Source: Myxococcales bacterium (GTDB lineage Bacteria; Myxococcota_A; Polyangia; Polyangiales; Houyiibacteriaceae). Taken from it: a stretch of 64,000 bases of DNA. Under the pieces are notes generated by a model. The model was not told where the DNA came from. It saw nothing but the letters and a program-made list of their open reading frames with translations, and did not search any database. A program made the position numbers and the translations under genes. Of the stretch, positions 25,437 to 33,764 are shown piece by piece. Position 1 is the stretch's first letter. Each line of letters opens with the position of its first letter. The stretch covers positions 1 to 64,000 of the forward strand of contig JAHEEE010000013.1 of assembly GCA_024640845.1 (NCBI GenBank). The letters are read 5' to 3'.

Positions 25437-28400
25437 TCCTGTTCCTCGGGCGGGATGGTGATGGACCCGAGGAAATCATACCAATCGATCCCCTCCAAGA
25501 TCCCGCGCGCATGTGCGCTTTGCGCGAAATGCACGCGAGGACGTCCGCGCAACCGCTCGAGCTCGGGTGTGTGATTGCTCACGACCACACCCAAGGTGTC
25601 CCCCGAAAGCATGTCCCAGTCGTTCCCAGAATCTCCGGCGACCAAGAGGCGTTGGGGCTCGAGGTTCCACTTGAAGCAGAAGAAACGAATCGCGAGCCCG
25701 GGGGAGGCTCGAACCGGTACGACGTCGAGATATATCCCATGATCGAGAATCGTCGTGACGCGGAGCCCTTCCTGTCGAACATGCCGCCGGATCTCGCGGA
25801 GATTCGGCGCCTTCTTCAGGTCCAACCGGTAGCGCAATCGGTATTTCGTCGCCGATTCAGTCACTGGACACAGCCCCGGGATCGCACCGATGACCCGCGC
25901 GACCTCGTCCCGGTCCCAGCGGTACCGTATCTGCCGTTCCCAGGAGCGGTCTGGCAATAGACGTCTGCCATAGTGGAGCTCGGTGCCGCCCGCGGTGATG
26001 AGCACGTCGGGCACGGGCACGCCGAGCTCGTCCATCAACGCAAGCGACTCGTCGAGGGTTCGGCCAGTCGCGATGCCGAAGCCGACCCGCACATCCGTCT
26101 CTTCGAGTCGCGCGAGGAGCTCGGCCATCGCGGCGTCGTCTCCGGTGAGCGTATCGTCTACGTCGGTTACGAGAAGCCTGTCCATCCCGGCGAGCTTTGT
26201 TCGCGGCCGGTTCCCGTGCACCGGCTGTGTGCCTTTCACTATCTTCTTGGCTTCTTGGACGTAGCGGTACGCGTGGCTGTCCCACGAGTAGTTGGCGTGC
26301 ACGGCTTCGAGCCCACCCTCCGACCACTCGCTCCAGCGCTCGCGGTCGCTCAGCGCGTCTCGAATCGCTGTTCCGATTGCGGCGGAGTCCAGGGCGTCGA
26401 CCAAGATGCCGTTCTTGCAGGTGCCGATGATGTCCTGGGGCCCGCCGTCGTTGGTGGCAACCAACGGCACGCCCGTTGCGGCAGCTTCGAGCAGCGTGAG
26501 CCCAAAGGGCTCGGTGAGCGCGGGGTTGACGAAGACGCCGCCCTTCTTGGCCGCGAGTCGATACAACTCGGGAACGTCCTTCGACTCGTGATGCTTCGGA
26601 TAGGCCACCGAGCCATAGAGATCGTAGCGATCGATGAGCGTGAGAATCTGCGTGAGCACGCGCCGTGGTCCAGGGCCCATCTCGCCGATGTCGTCGCGAT
26701 TGCCTGCAATCACAACGAGGTTGGCCATGTCGCGAAGCCCTTCGGTCTCACCAAACGCTCGAATCAGCCCTTCGAAGTTCTTTCGTTCGTCGGCGCGGGC
26801 TAGCGCCAACACCATGGGCTTGTTCGGGTCTCTCAGAAACCGCGAGAGCTCGGCCGCGATTTTCGGTTGCTTCCACGATGCGCTCGGAGGCGAAAAGCGT
26901 GAGAGATCGACGCCCGGCGGGATGACCTGCATGCGATCGGGCTGGTAATGATCGTAGAGCTCGTACTGCTCGCGAACCTCTTGGTTGGTGCTCGCGATCA
27001 CGAGGGCGGCCGTTTCGAGCGCGCGCTCTTCGGCCTCGATGCGTGACGTGAACTGGTAGGTTTGCTCGCTGGCTTCGCCCTTGGATTCGAGCCGCATCTT
27101 CTTCACGCGCCCGAGCGAATGCCCAGTGAATACGAAGGGGACGCCGAGCAGCTTCGCGAGACGAGAGCCGACGTAGCCGGCGTCGGCGTAGTGGCCGTGG
27201 ATCACGTCCGGTGTGCGGTCCTGCATGCGTACGTAGCGCGTGAGTTGGTCGACCAGGCTGTCGAGATGCGGCCAGAGGGTCTCCTTGCGTAGGTAGCGCC
27301 GTGGTCCGAAGGCGATTCGCACGATCTGGGCCCCAGGGCAGATCGGCTCGAATGGGCGAGAGTAGCTGTCGTCGACGCGTTTGTCGGTGACCGAACGTGT
27401 GACGACGTCGACCCTCTCGACCTCTGGGTGATGTGCCAGCGCCCTCGCCTGGTCGACTACGTACGATACCTGACCTCCCGTGTCGGCGTCGCGTCCGAGC
27501 TCGATATCGTTGGCGCGCACGAGGCCGTGGACCGTCAGCGAGAGCACGTAGAGCTGCCTTCGGCCTTGCGCCCTGATCGAGCCAGCGCTCGTGTCCTCGG
27601 CCCACTCCGCCAGGTGCCGTTCGTAGAGGCCGAAGTCGGTGGTCGTCGCTCCGCGAATGGTGCAGAGATCGGCTGCAAATGCCGCCGCGCGGTCGAGCGT
27701 GGTTTGATGATCCCAACCTTGAAGCAAGCCGAGACACGCGACCGAGCTGAACGCGTCGCCCGCGCCCACCGTGTCTACGATGTTCGTCACCGGCGCGACC
27801 GCAGCTTGGTACGCCTGGTCGCCGCCGAGCACGGAGAGCGCGCCCTCGGAACCACGAGTCACGATGACGCCCTGGATCGTGTGGGTTCGAGCCAGGGTCA
27901 TTGCTGCGTCGCGGCAGGTCTCGAAGGTGTCGGTGGGCTTTGCGGTCAGCTCGGCAAGCTCCCCGTCGTTCAACTTGATCCAATTGCCGGTCGAAAGGCA
28001 CCAATCGAGCTTGTCGCGTGTCCACCAGGGCTCGCGTAGATTGATGTCGACGAATGAGGGGGCGTCGATCTTGCCTTGGAGTGATCGCAGCGTATTCCAG
28101 CTTTCATCGCTGCGAAGCGCGAGGGTGCCGTGGTAGAGCAACCCTGCCGGCTCTTCTGCGGCCGCCCGGAGTGCCGGTCCCGTCCGGACGAAATCCCACG
28201 CCTGATCGCGCGCAATTTCGAAGCGATTCTGCCCGTCGACAACGGAGGCCGTCACACGGCCGGTCGGGTGAGCGGGGTCGGCTTGTACGCCGTGGGTCAT
28301 GAGATCCCAGCTCGTCATGCGCTCGAGGACTTCTCGGCCTTCGTCGTCCTCGCCGACTGCGCTCAAGACGAGCGGGTTCGCGCCAAAGCCCCGGAGGTGC

Positions 28401-28504
28401 CACGCCACGTTGAACGGAGCGCCTCCAAGAACGCGGCTACCGTCCGGGAAGTGGTCGAAAAGGACCTCGCCAAAGATGACGGGTCGGTTGTGGGAACGAT
28501 GCAT
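25433..28504 (-). CDS. three-domain fusion: PfkB fructokinase-type kinase, sucrose-phosphate synthase, sucrose-phosphatase-like HAD domain
   Basis: A 1023-residue cytosolic fusion. Residues 5-305 are a PfkB sugar kinase with the N-terminal GGAPFNVAWHL motif and the catalytic DTVGAGDAF (Asp250); the sequence style is that of fructokinases. Residues 315-755 are a GT4 sucrose-phosphate synthase: LHG-like VHGLVRANDIELGRD, DADTGGQVSYVVD, TGHSLGR (460-466), a DERKN loop and the donor pair Glu665/Glu673. Residues 775-1010 are an SPP-like HAD domain with DVDDT (Asp781, Asp783), ATGRT and GDSGND (957-962), but motif III reads RASPGLAIRF, with Pro935 where lysine is expected. The predicted chain is fructose to F6P to sucrose-6-phosphate. 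Start is ATG 28504; a GTG at 28543 would add 13 residues. It is coupled to susA by ATGA. All three domain assignments are from motifs. Confidence 0.9.
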   Translation of the reverse strand: MHRSHNRPVIFGEVLFDHFPDGSRVLGGAPFNVAWHLRGFGANPLVLSAVGEDDEGREVLERMTSWDLMTHGVQADPAHPTGRVTASVVDGQNRFEIARDQAWDFVRTGPALRAAAEEPAGLLYHGTLALRSDESWNTLRSLQGKIDAPSFVDINLREPWWTRDKLDWCLSTGNWIKLNDGELAELTAKPTDTFETCRDAAMTLARTHTIQGVIVTRGSEGALSVLGGDQAYQAAVAPVTNIVDTVGAGDAFSSVACLGLLQGWDHQTTLDRAAAFAADLCTIRGATTTDFGLYERHLAEWAEDTSAGSIRAQGRRQLYVLSLTVHGLVRANDIELGRDADTGGQVSYVVDQARALAHHPEVERVDVVTRSVTDKRVDDSYSRPFEPICPGAQIVRIAFGPRRYLRKETLWPHLDSLVDQLTRYVRMQDRTPDVIHGHYADAGYVGSRLAKLLGVPFVFTGHSLGRVKKMRLESKGEASEQTYQFTSRIEAEERALETAALVIASTNQEVREQYELYDHYQPDRMQVIPPGVDLSRFSPPSASWKQPKIAAELSRFLRDPNKPMVLALARADERKNFEGLIRAFGETEGLRDMANLVVIAGNRDDIGEMGPGPRRVLTQILTLIDRYDLYGSVAYPKHHESKDVPELYRLAAKKGGVFVNPALTEPFGLTLLEAAATGVPLVATNDGGPQDIIGTCKNGILVDALDSAAIGTAIRDALSDRERWSEWSEGGLEAVHANYSWDSHAYRYVQEAKKIVKGTQPVHGNRPRTKLAGMDRLLVTDVDDTLTGDDAAMAELLARLEETDVRVGFGIATGRTLDESLALMDELGVPVPDVLITAGGTELHYGRRLLPDRSWERQIRYRWDRDEVARVIGAIPGLCPVTESATKYRLRYRLDLKKAPNLREIRRHVRQEGLRVTTILDHGIYLDVVPVRASPGLAIRFFCFKWNLEPQRLLVAGDSGNDWDMLSGDTLGVVVSNHTPELERLRGRPRVHFAQSAHARGILEGIDWYDFLGSITIPPEEQE

Positions 28505-28567
28505 GGGCTCGCAGCTGATGGCTTCCTGGGTGCAGGCGGCCACGGTCCTCGCTAGGCTCAGGTCGAG

Positions 28568-29371
28568 ATGACCATACCACGGACCCTGCTCGCGTCAGAT
28601 CTCGACGGCACGCTAATTCCCCTGGAGCGTGACACGAAATCTTTGCGCGAGGTTGCTGAGCTCGTCGCAGCCCTCAAAGCGACGCCTAGTTTGCAGCTCG
28701 CATACGTTACAGGACGACACCTGTCGCTTGCCGAGGAAGGCATCGCCGAGGTGGGTCTTCCGCTGCCTGATTGGTTCGTATGCGATGTCGGTACCAGCGT
28801 CTATCGCAGATCCGGCGATCGCTTCGAAGCCGATCCAACCTATCGTGAGCAGATGAGAGCAGCCTTTGGGGGCCTTTGCGGAACGGACGTTCGTGCGGCG
28901 ATTGGCGATCTCAGGGGCATCGTCCTCCAGGAAGAAGAGAAGCAAGCGGAATTCAAAGTCAGCTATTACACGGAGGGCCGACACGAGCCCTTCGTCGACG
29001 TCGTTCGGGCGCGACTCGACGCGGCTGGCGCAAAGGTGAACCTCGTTGCGAGCTTCGACCCGGTGTCCGAGCGCGGCCTGATCGACGTATTGCCGGCCGG
29101 GGTCGCCAAGGACTGCGCCGTGCGGCACCTGCATGATCGTGCTGGCGTAGCCGAGGACCACCTGGTGTACGCAGGCGACTCAGGCAACGACCGAGCAGCG
29201 ATGCTTTCCGGTTATCGGGCCATCGTCGTCGGCAACGCGGACGCTGCTCTGAAAGCGGACCTGGCCTTGCAATCACAGGAGCGTGCGCTCACCGACAAGA
29301 TCTACTTCGCGGAACACCCTTATGCCGGCGGCGTGTTAGAAGGCCTCCGTCATTTTGGATTCGTAAAGTGA
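28568..29371 (+). CDS. stand-alone sucrose-phosphate phosphatase-type HAD hydrolase
   Basis: A 267-residue HAD enzyme with a C2B cap, of the sucrose-phosphatase/mannosyl-phosphoglycerate-phosphatase group. The predicted reaction here is sucrose-6-phosphate to sucrose. All catalytic motifs are present: motif I SDLDGTL (Asp11 nucleophile, Asp13), motif II VTGR (48-50), motif III Lys181 in GVAKDCAVRHL and motif IV GDSGND (203-208). The start codon ATG 28568 has an AGG-type site 5 bases upstream. It is divergent from the fusion gene, with only 63 bases between starts, and convergent with polA 2 bases away. Placement beside the SPS fusion supports the sucrose role. Another phosphosugar (for example trehalose or glucosylglycerate phosphate) remains possible because cap specificity residues cannot be read here. 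Confidence 0.8.
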   Translation: MTIPRTLLASDLDGTLIPLERDTKSLREVAELVAALKATPSLQLAYVTGRHLSLAEEGIAEVGLPLPDWFVCDVGTSVYRRSGDRFEADPTYREQMRAAFGGLCGTDVRAAIGDLRGIVLQEEEKQAEFKVSYYTEGRHEPFVDVVRARLDAAGAKVNLVASFDPVSERGLIDVLPAGVAKDCAVRHLHDRAGVAEDHLVYAGDSGNDRAAMLSGYRAIVVGNADAALKADLALQSQERALTDKIYFAEHPYAGGVLEGLRHFGFVK

Positions 29372-29373
29372 CG

Positions 29374-32070
29374 TTAGTGCGCGGCACCCCAGTTCGGGCC
29401 CCAGGCGCATTGCACCGGGAGCGGGACCGACAGGGGCACGGCGTTTTGCATGTGTGCCAACACGAGCGTTTCGAGCGCTTCGTGTTCGACAGGCGGGGCC
29501 TCGAATACGAGCTCGTCGTGGACGGTCAGCACCATGCGGCTCTCGAACCGCCTCTTTTCGAGATCGCGCTGGATCAGAACCATCGCGACTTTCATGATGT
29601 CGGCGGCGGTGCCCTGGATGGGTGTATTGCGCGCAATACGCTCGGCCCCAGCCCGAAGGTTGTGGTTTCGGCTTCGGATGTCGGGGAGCGTCCGGCGGCG
29701 GCCGAGGAGCGTGGTCACGAAGCCATTGGCGCGGGCCTGCTCGACGACGTCGTCGAGAAAGGACTTCACGCCTGCGTACTGGTCGAAGAACGCGTCGATA
29801 TAGCGCTTGGCCTCGGTTCGATCGATCTTGAGGTTGCGGGCCAGAGCGAACTGGGTTTGGCCATAGATGACAGCGAAGTTCACGGTCTTGGCCTGGCCAC
29901 GCATGTCTTTGGTGACCTCGTCCGGTTGGACGCCAAAGAGCGCGCAGGCAGTCTGAACATGGACGTCATCGCCGCGCGAAAAGGCATCGACCAGGGCGGG
30001 GTCGCGGCTGAGGTGGGCCAAGACTCGAAGCTCGATCTGCGAGTAGTCCGCCGCGAGCATGGACCAGCCCTCGGCGGGGATGAACGCCTCGCGGACCCGG
30101 CGGCCCATCTCGGTCCGTATCGGGATGTTTTGGAGGTTCGGGTCGCTCGACGACAAGCGCCCGGTCGCCGCGACGAGTTGGTTGTAGCGCGTGTGGATAC
30201 GGCCGGTGTTTGGATTTACCTCCCGCGGTAAGGCATCTAAATACGTGCTCTTGAGCTTCGAAACTGAGCGGTAGTCGAGGATGGCTTGGGGCAATGGGTG
30301 GAGCGCCGCCAGCTCTTCCAGGACGCCTTGGTCGGTGGAGCGCGCCCCGCCCTTGGTCTTCTTGATGTTTTCGGGTTCGAGCCCGAGCTCGTCGAAGAGG
30401 ATGGTTTCGAGTTGACGCGGAGAGGATACGTTGAACTCGTGTCCGGCGAGCTCGGTACAACGCGCATGAAGGGTTTCGAGCTCTGCGTCGGCCTCGGATG
30501 AGAGCTTCTCGAGGAGTGGCGTGTGGACCCGGATTCCGTTCAACTCCATCGTGGCGAGCACGCCTGCGAGAGGGAGCTCGATTTCGTAGAAGAGCCGCTC
30601 GAACTCGCCTTCGTGCATGCGAGGTGTCAAGAGCTCGCTGAGCCGATAGGTGTAGTCGGCCCGCTCGTTCGCGTACTGGGCCACGCGCTCGACGTCGACC
30701 TCGTCCCAGCGGAGGGCTTTCTTGCCCTTGCCGCGAACGGCTTCCTCGTCGCTCAGCTCGCCATCGAGCTCTTGGCGGGCCACGTCCTCGAGCCGATGGG
30801 CGTGCCGGGCCGGGTCGAGAAGGTAGCTGCCAAGCGAGGGATCGAACTCCACGCCACGCAGGGTGACCCCGCGTCGAGCCCAGAAGACCGTCTCGCGCTT
30901 CGCGAGGGTTTGCTTCGGAATGAGCGAGTTCTCGAGAAGCGGCGTGAGCACGGGGCCAGCCGCGTCCCACCTGAGGTGGTCCGGGGCGCCGATGTACCTG
31001 TGGCCGAGCGGAATGTAGGAGCTCGCGCCCTCGAGCCAGCTCAGGGAGACGCCTACGAGCTCGCCCACGATCGGGTCATCGACGTCCATCACCGAGTAGA
31101 GGGCGAAGCGGCCCGCGTCGCGAATCGCGCCTGCAAGGCGCGCGAGCCCGTCCGAGGTCGTGATCGTTTCGTAGTGTCCCTCGATGACCGGCGCGGGGTC
31201 GAGCTGGGCGAGCAGCCGGGTGAGCTCGAGCTCGGTGAAGATTTTGCGGAGCGCCGCGACACTGCCCCCTTCGTAGGGGCGGTTCACGACCGCCGCATCC
31301 ACCGGCGCGTCGTCGCGAAGGGTCACCAGCTCGCGCGAAGCGATCGCGTCTTCACGATGATCGATGAGCTTTTGCCTGAGAGCTTTACGTGTGATGCTGT
31401 CGAGGTTTTCGTAAATCCCCTCGAGGGTTCCATGCTCGCTGAGCAGCTTGGCGGCCGTCTTCTGACCCACCGAAGGAACGCCCGGCACGTTGTCCGAGCT
31501 GTCACCCATCAATGAGAGCAGGTCGCGCACTTGGTTTGGCCCGACCCCGAACTTTTCCCGGGTCTCCTCTGGGCCGAACACATTGTCGCGCATGGTGTCG
31601 TACATGACGACGTCGTCCCCGACGAGCTGAAGAAGGTCTTTGTCGGCGCTCACGATCACGACGCCCAAGCCTGCTTCACGCGCCTCGCGGACGAGCGTGG
31701 CGATGATGTCATCGGCTTCGAACCCGGGAGCCTCGAGAGGCGACATGCCCCACGCTTCGCAGATCTCCCGGACTCGAATCATTTGTTGCTGGAGATCGGG
31801 AGGCGCCGGGGGCCGGTTCGCCTTGTACGGCTCGAACAGATCCCTGCGAAACGACCCTTCTTTGGAGTCCATCGCCACGACCAAGGTGTGCGGCTCGCGC
31901 TCGCGAAGGAGCTTCAAAAGCATGCTGGAGACCCCAGCGACAGCGTGCGTGGGCTCTCCCCTACTGTTCGAAAGCGGCGGCAGCGCATGGTATGCCCGAA
32001 ACACGTACGAGCTGATGTCGACCACGTAGATCGTCTTCGGATCGCCCTTGTCCGGAAGTGCCCCCGTCAT
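29374..32070 (-). CDS. polA: DNA polymerase I
   Basis: Repair and Okazaki-fragment-processing polymerase, 898 residues. The N-terminal 5'-3' nuclease domain (1-290) keeps its acidic sites (VVDISSYVFRAYH, GFEADDIIATL, VSADKDLLQLV, GDSSDNVPGVPSVGQKTA). The middle region (about 300-480) has the 3'-5' exonuclease fold position but lacks the motif I Asp-x-Glu (FALYSVMD at 322-329 instead) and the other acidic exonuclease residues, so proofreading is probably absent. The polymerase domain is intact: motif A DYSQIELR (675-682), motif B RGQAKTVNFAVIYG (724-737) and motif C HDE (851-853). Start ATG 32070; divergent from ffh. Confidence 0.96.
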   Translation of the reverse strand: MTGALPDKGDPKTIYVVDISSYVFRAYHALPPLSNSRGEPTHAVAGVSSMLLKLLREREPHTLVVAMDSKEGSFRRDLFEPYKANRPPAPPDLQQQMIRVREICEAWGMSPLEAPGFEADDIIATLVREAREAGLGVVIVSADKDLLQLVGDDVVMYDTMRDNVFGPEETREKFGVGPNQVRDLLSLMGDSSDNVPGVPSVGQKTAAKLLSEHGTLEGIYENLDSITRKALRQKLIDHREDAIASRELVTLRDDAPVDAAVVNRPYEGGSVAALRKIFTELELTRLLAQLDPAPVIEGHYETITTSDGLARLAGAIRDAGRFALYSVMDVDDPIVGELVGVSLSWLEGASSYIPLGHRYIGAPDHLRWDAAGPVLTPLLENSLIPKQTLAKRETVFWARRGVTLRGVEFDPSLGSYLLDPARHAHRLEDVARQELDGELSDEEAVRGKGKKALRWDEVDVERVAQYANERADYTYRLSELLTPRMHEGEFERLFYEIELPLAGVLATMELNGIRVHTPLLEKLSSEADAELETLHARCTELAGHEFNVSSPRQLETILFDELGLEPENIKKTKGGARSTDQGVLEELAALHPLPQAILDYRSVSKLKSTYLDALPREVNPNTGRIHTRYNQLVAATGRLSSSDPNLQNIPIRTEMGRRVREAFIPAEGWSMLAADYSQIELRVLAHLSRDPALVDAFSRGDDVHVQTACALFGVQPDEVTKDMRGQAKTVNFAVIYGQTQFALARNLKIDRTEAKRYIDAFFDQYAGVKSFLDDVVEQARANGFVTTLLGRRRTLPDIRSRNHNLRAGAERIARNTPIQGTAADIMKVAMVLIQRDLEKRRFESRMVLTVHDELVFEAPPVEHEALETLVLAHMQNAVPLSVPLPVQCAWGPNWGAAH

Positions 32071-32183
32071 GGGCCGCCACCATCCAACGCTACAAACCCG
32101 GGGTCAAGGAGGGAAGCAGGTTGCATGCCCGCTTTGGCCCATGCTACGCGCCACTGCCGCAGCCACCCGGAACACCGCACCCC

Positions 32184-33764
32184 ATGTTTGAGACGCTCAC
32201 CAAGGGTTTTCGCAACGCCCGCAATCGCCTCGCCGGAGTCACCGAGCTCAGCGAAGAGAACATCGATCAGGCCTTGCGCGACGTGCGCTTGTCGTTGCTC
32301 GAAGCCGATGTCGAGTTCGGGGTCACCAAAGAGTTCCTAGCACGGGTCAAGGAGAAAGCCGTCGGTCAGGTCGTCGAGACGGCCGCGAAGTCGAAGGGTC
32401 GCAAAGTCAAGGTCGGCCCCGCCGAGCAGTTCGTGAAGATCTGCCAGGACGAGCTCGAGTCGATGATGTCGTTCGAGGGCGAGCCGGTCGAGTTCGCGAA
32501 GAAGCCGAAGCCGACCGGCATCATGATGGTGGGGCTTCAGGGCTCAGGTAAGACGACGACTTCGGCCAAGCTCGCCCGGCTGCTCGAGAGCACCAACGCG
32601 CGTAAGCCACTTCTGGTCGCCGCGGACGTTGCGCGTCCGGGCGCCATCGAGCAGCTCCAAGTACTCGGCGAGCAGATCGAAGTTCCGGTGTTCTCCATCC
32701 CCGGCGGGATTCCTCTCGAGATCTGCAAGCGCGGCCTCGCGCACGCCAAGAAGCTCAAGTGCGACACGATCATCTACGACACGGCCGGTCGCCTCGCGAT
32801 CGACGAGCCGTTGATGAAGGAGCTCGACGACATTCGCAACGCGGTCGATCCGCAGAACGTCTTCCTCGTCGTCGACGCCATGATCGGACAAGACTCCGTC
32901 AAGACTGCCAAGTCGTTTCATGATCTGCTCGGCCTGAGCGGCGTCATTCTCACGAAGCTCGACGGGGACGCGCGAGGCGGCGCCGCAATCTCGATCAAGA
33001 ACGTCACGGGAACCGCGGTGAAATTCGTCGGCACCGGGGAGACATTGGATCGTCTCGAAGAGTTCCGAGCCGAGGGGATGGCGAGTCGCATTCTTGGCAT
33101 GGGCGATGTCGTCGGCCTGATGAAGGACTTCGAGGAGGTCGTCGACGAGAAGAAGGCCGAGGCGGACGCCAAGCGGATGCTGCGCGGCCAATTCACCCTA
33201 GATGATTTCCTCGAGCAGCTTCAGACCCTTCAGAACATGGGCCCGCTTCAGGACCTGCTCGACAAGGTGCCGTTCTTCGCCGACAGCATGCCCGAAGGCT
33301 TTCAGGTCGATGAGCGAGAGATCGGGCAGATCAAAGCCATCGTCAGCTCGATGACGCGCCAAGAGCGCGCCCAGGCCGAGCTCTTTCAGAGGGAACCAAC
33401 CCGGCTCGTCCGCGTGGCCAAGGGATCGGGTACTGCGGAGAAGCAGGTAGCCGAGATCCTCCAGCGCTTCGCGTTCATGAAGCAGATGATGGGCAGCATC
33501 GGCTCTCAGGCGGGCATGCTTGGCAAGATCCCCGGCATGAAACAACTTGCGGCGGCCAATCGCCTTCGCGACGCGGTCAAGACGGGCGGGTTCGAAGGCA
33601 ACCCCATGATGTCGAACTTGGCCGATCAGCTTCTCGAGGCTGCGGTCGCCGACCAAGGTGGCTCTGGACCAGGGGCGGCTGGGCCGAGGCGCTCCGTCGA
33701 CAAAAGCAAGAAGAAGTCCAAGCGCAAGATGCAGAGAAAGTCGCGCCGCAAGTCGCGACGATGA
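32184..33764 (+). CDS. ffh: signal recognition particle protein Ffh
   Basis: GTPase subunit of the bacterial SRP, which binds signal sequences and 4.5S RNA and delivers ribosomes to FtsY. From ATG 32184 it is 526 residues: N domain (1-100, beginning MFETLTKGFRNARNRLAG), then the G domain with GLQGSGKT (117-124), DTAGR (199-203) and TKLDGDARGG. The Met-rich M domain follows, with the RNA-binding GSGT-type segment (KGSGTAEKQVAEIL) and KQMMGSIGSQAGML. The protein ends in an unusually long, strongly basic tail of Lys, Arg and Ser (about 24 residues). An in-frame ATG at 32058 would add a non-conserved leader and is rejected. The stop overlaps the next start as ATGA. Confidence 0.96.
   Translation: MFETLTKGFRNARNRLAGVTELSEENIDQALRDVRLSLLEADVEFGVTKEFLARVKEKAVGQVVETAAKSKGRKVKVGPAEQFVKICQDELESMMSFEGEPVEFAKKPKPTGIMMVGLQGSGKTTTSAKLARLLESTNARKPLLVAADVARPGAIEQLQVLGEQIEVPVFSIPGGIPLEICKRGLAHAKKLKCDTIIYDTAGRLAIDEPLMKELDDIRNAVDPQNVFLVVDAMIGQDSVKTAKSFHDLLGLSGVILTKLDGDARGGAAISIKNVTGTAVKFVGTGETLDRLEEFRAEGMASRILGMGDVVGLMKDFEEVVDEKKAEADAKRMLRGQFTLDDFLEQLQTLQNMGPLQDLLDKVPFFADSMPEGFQVDEREIGQIKAIVSSMTRQERAQAELFQREPTRLVRVAKGSGTAEKQVAEILQRFAFMKQMMGSIGSQAGMLGKIPGMKQLAAANRLRDAVKTGGFEGNPMMSNLADQLLEAAVADQGGSGPGAAGPRRSVDKSKKKSKRKMQRKSRRKSRR

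Noticed and set aside
28505-28543. GTG 28543 as start of the fusion gene
   Set aside because: It adds 13 residues with no homology logic and its GAGG site is only about 2 bases away; ATG 28504 places the conserved kinase strand at the N-terminus.
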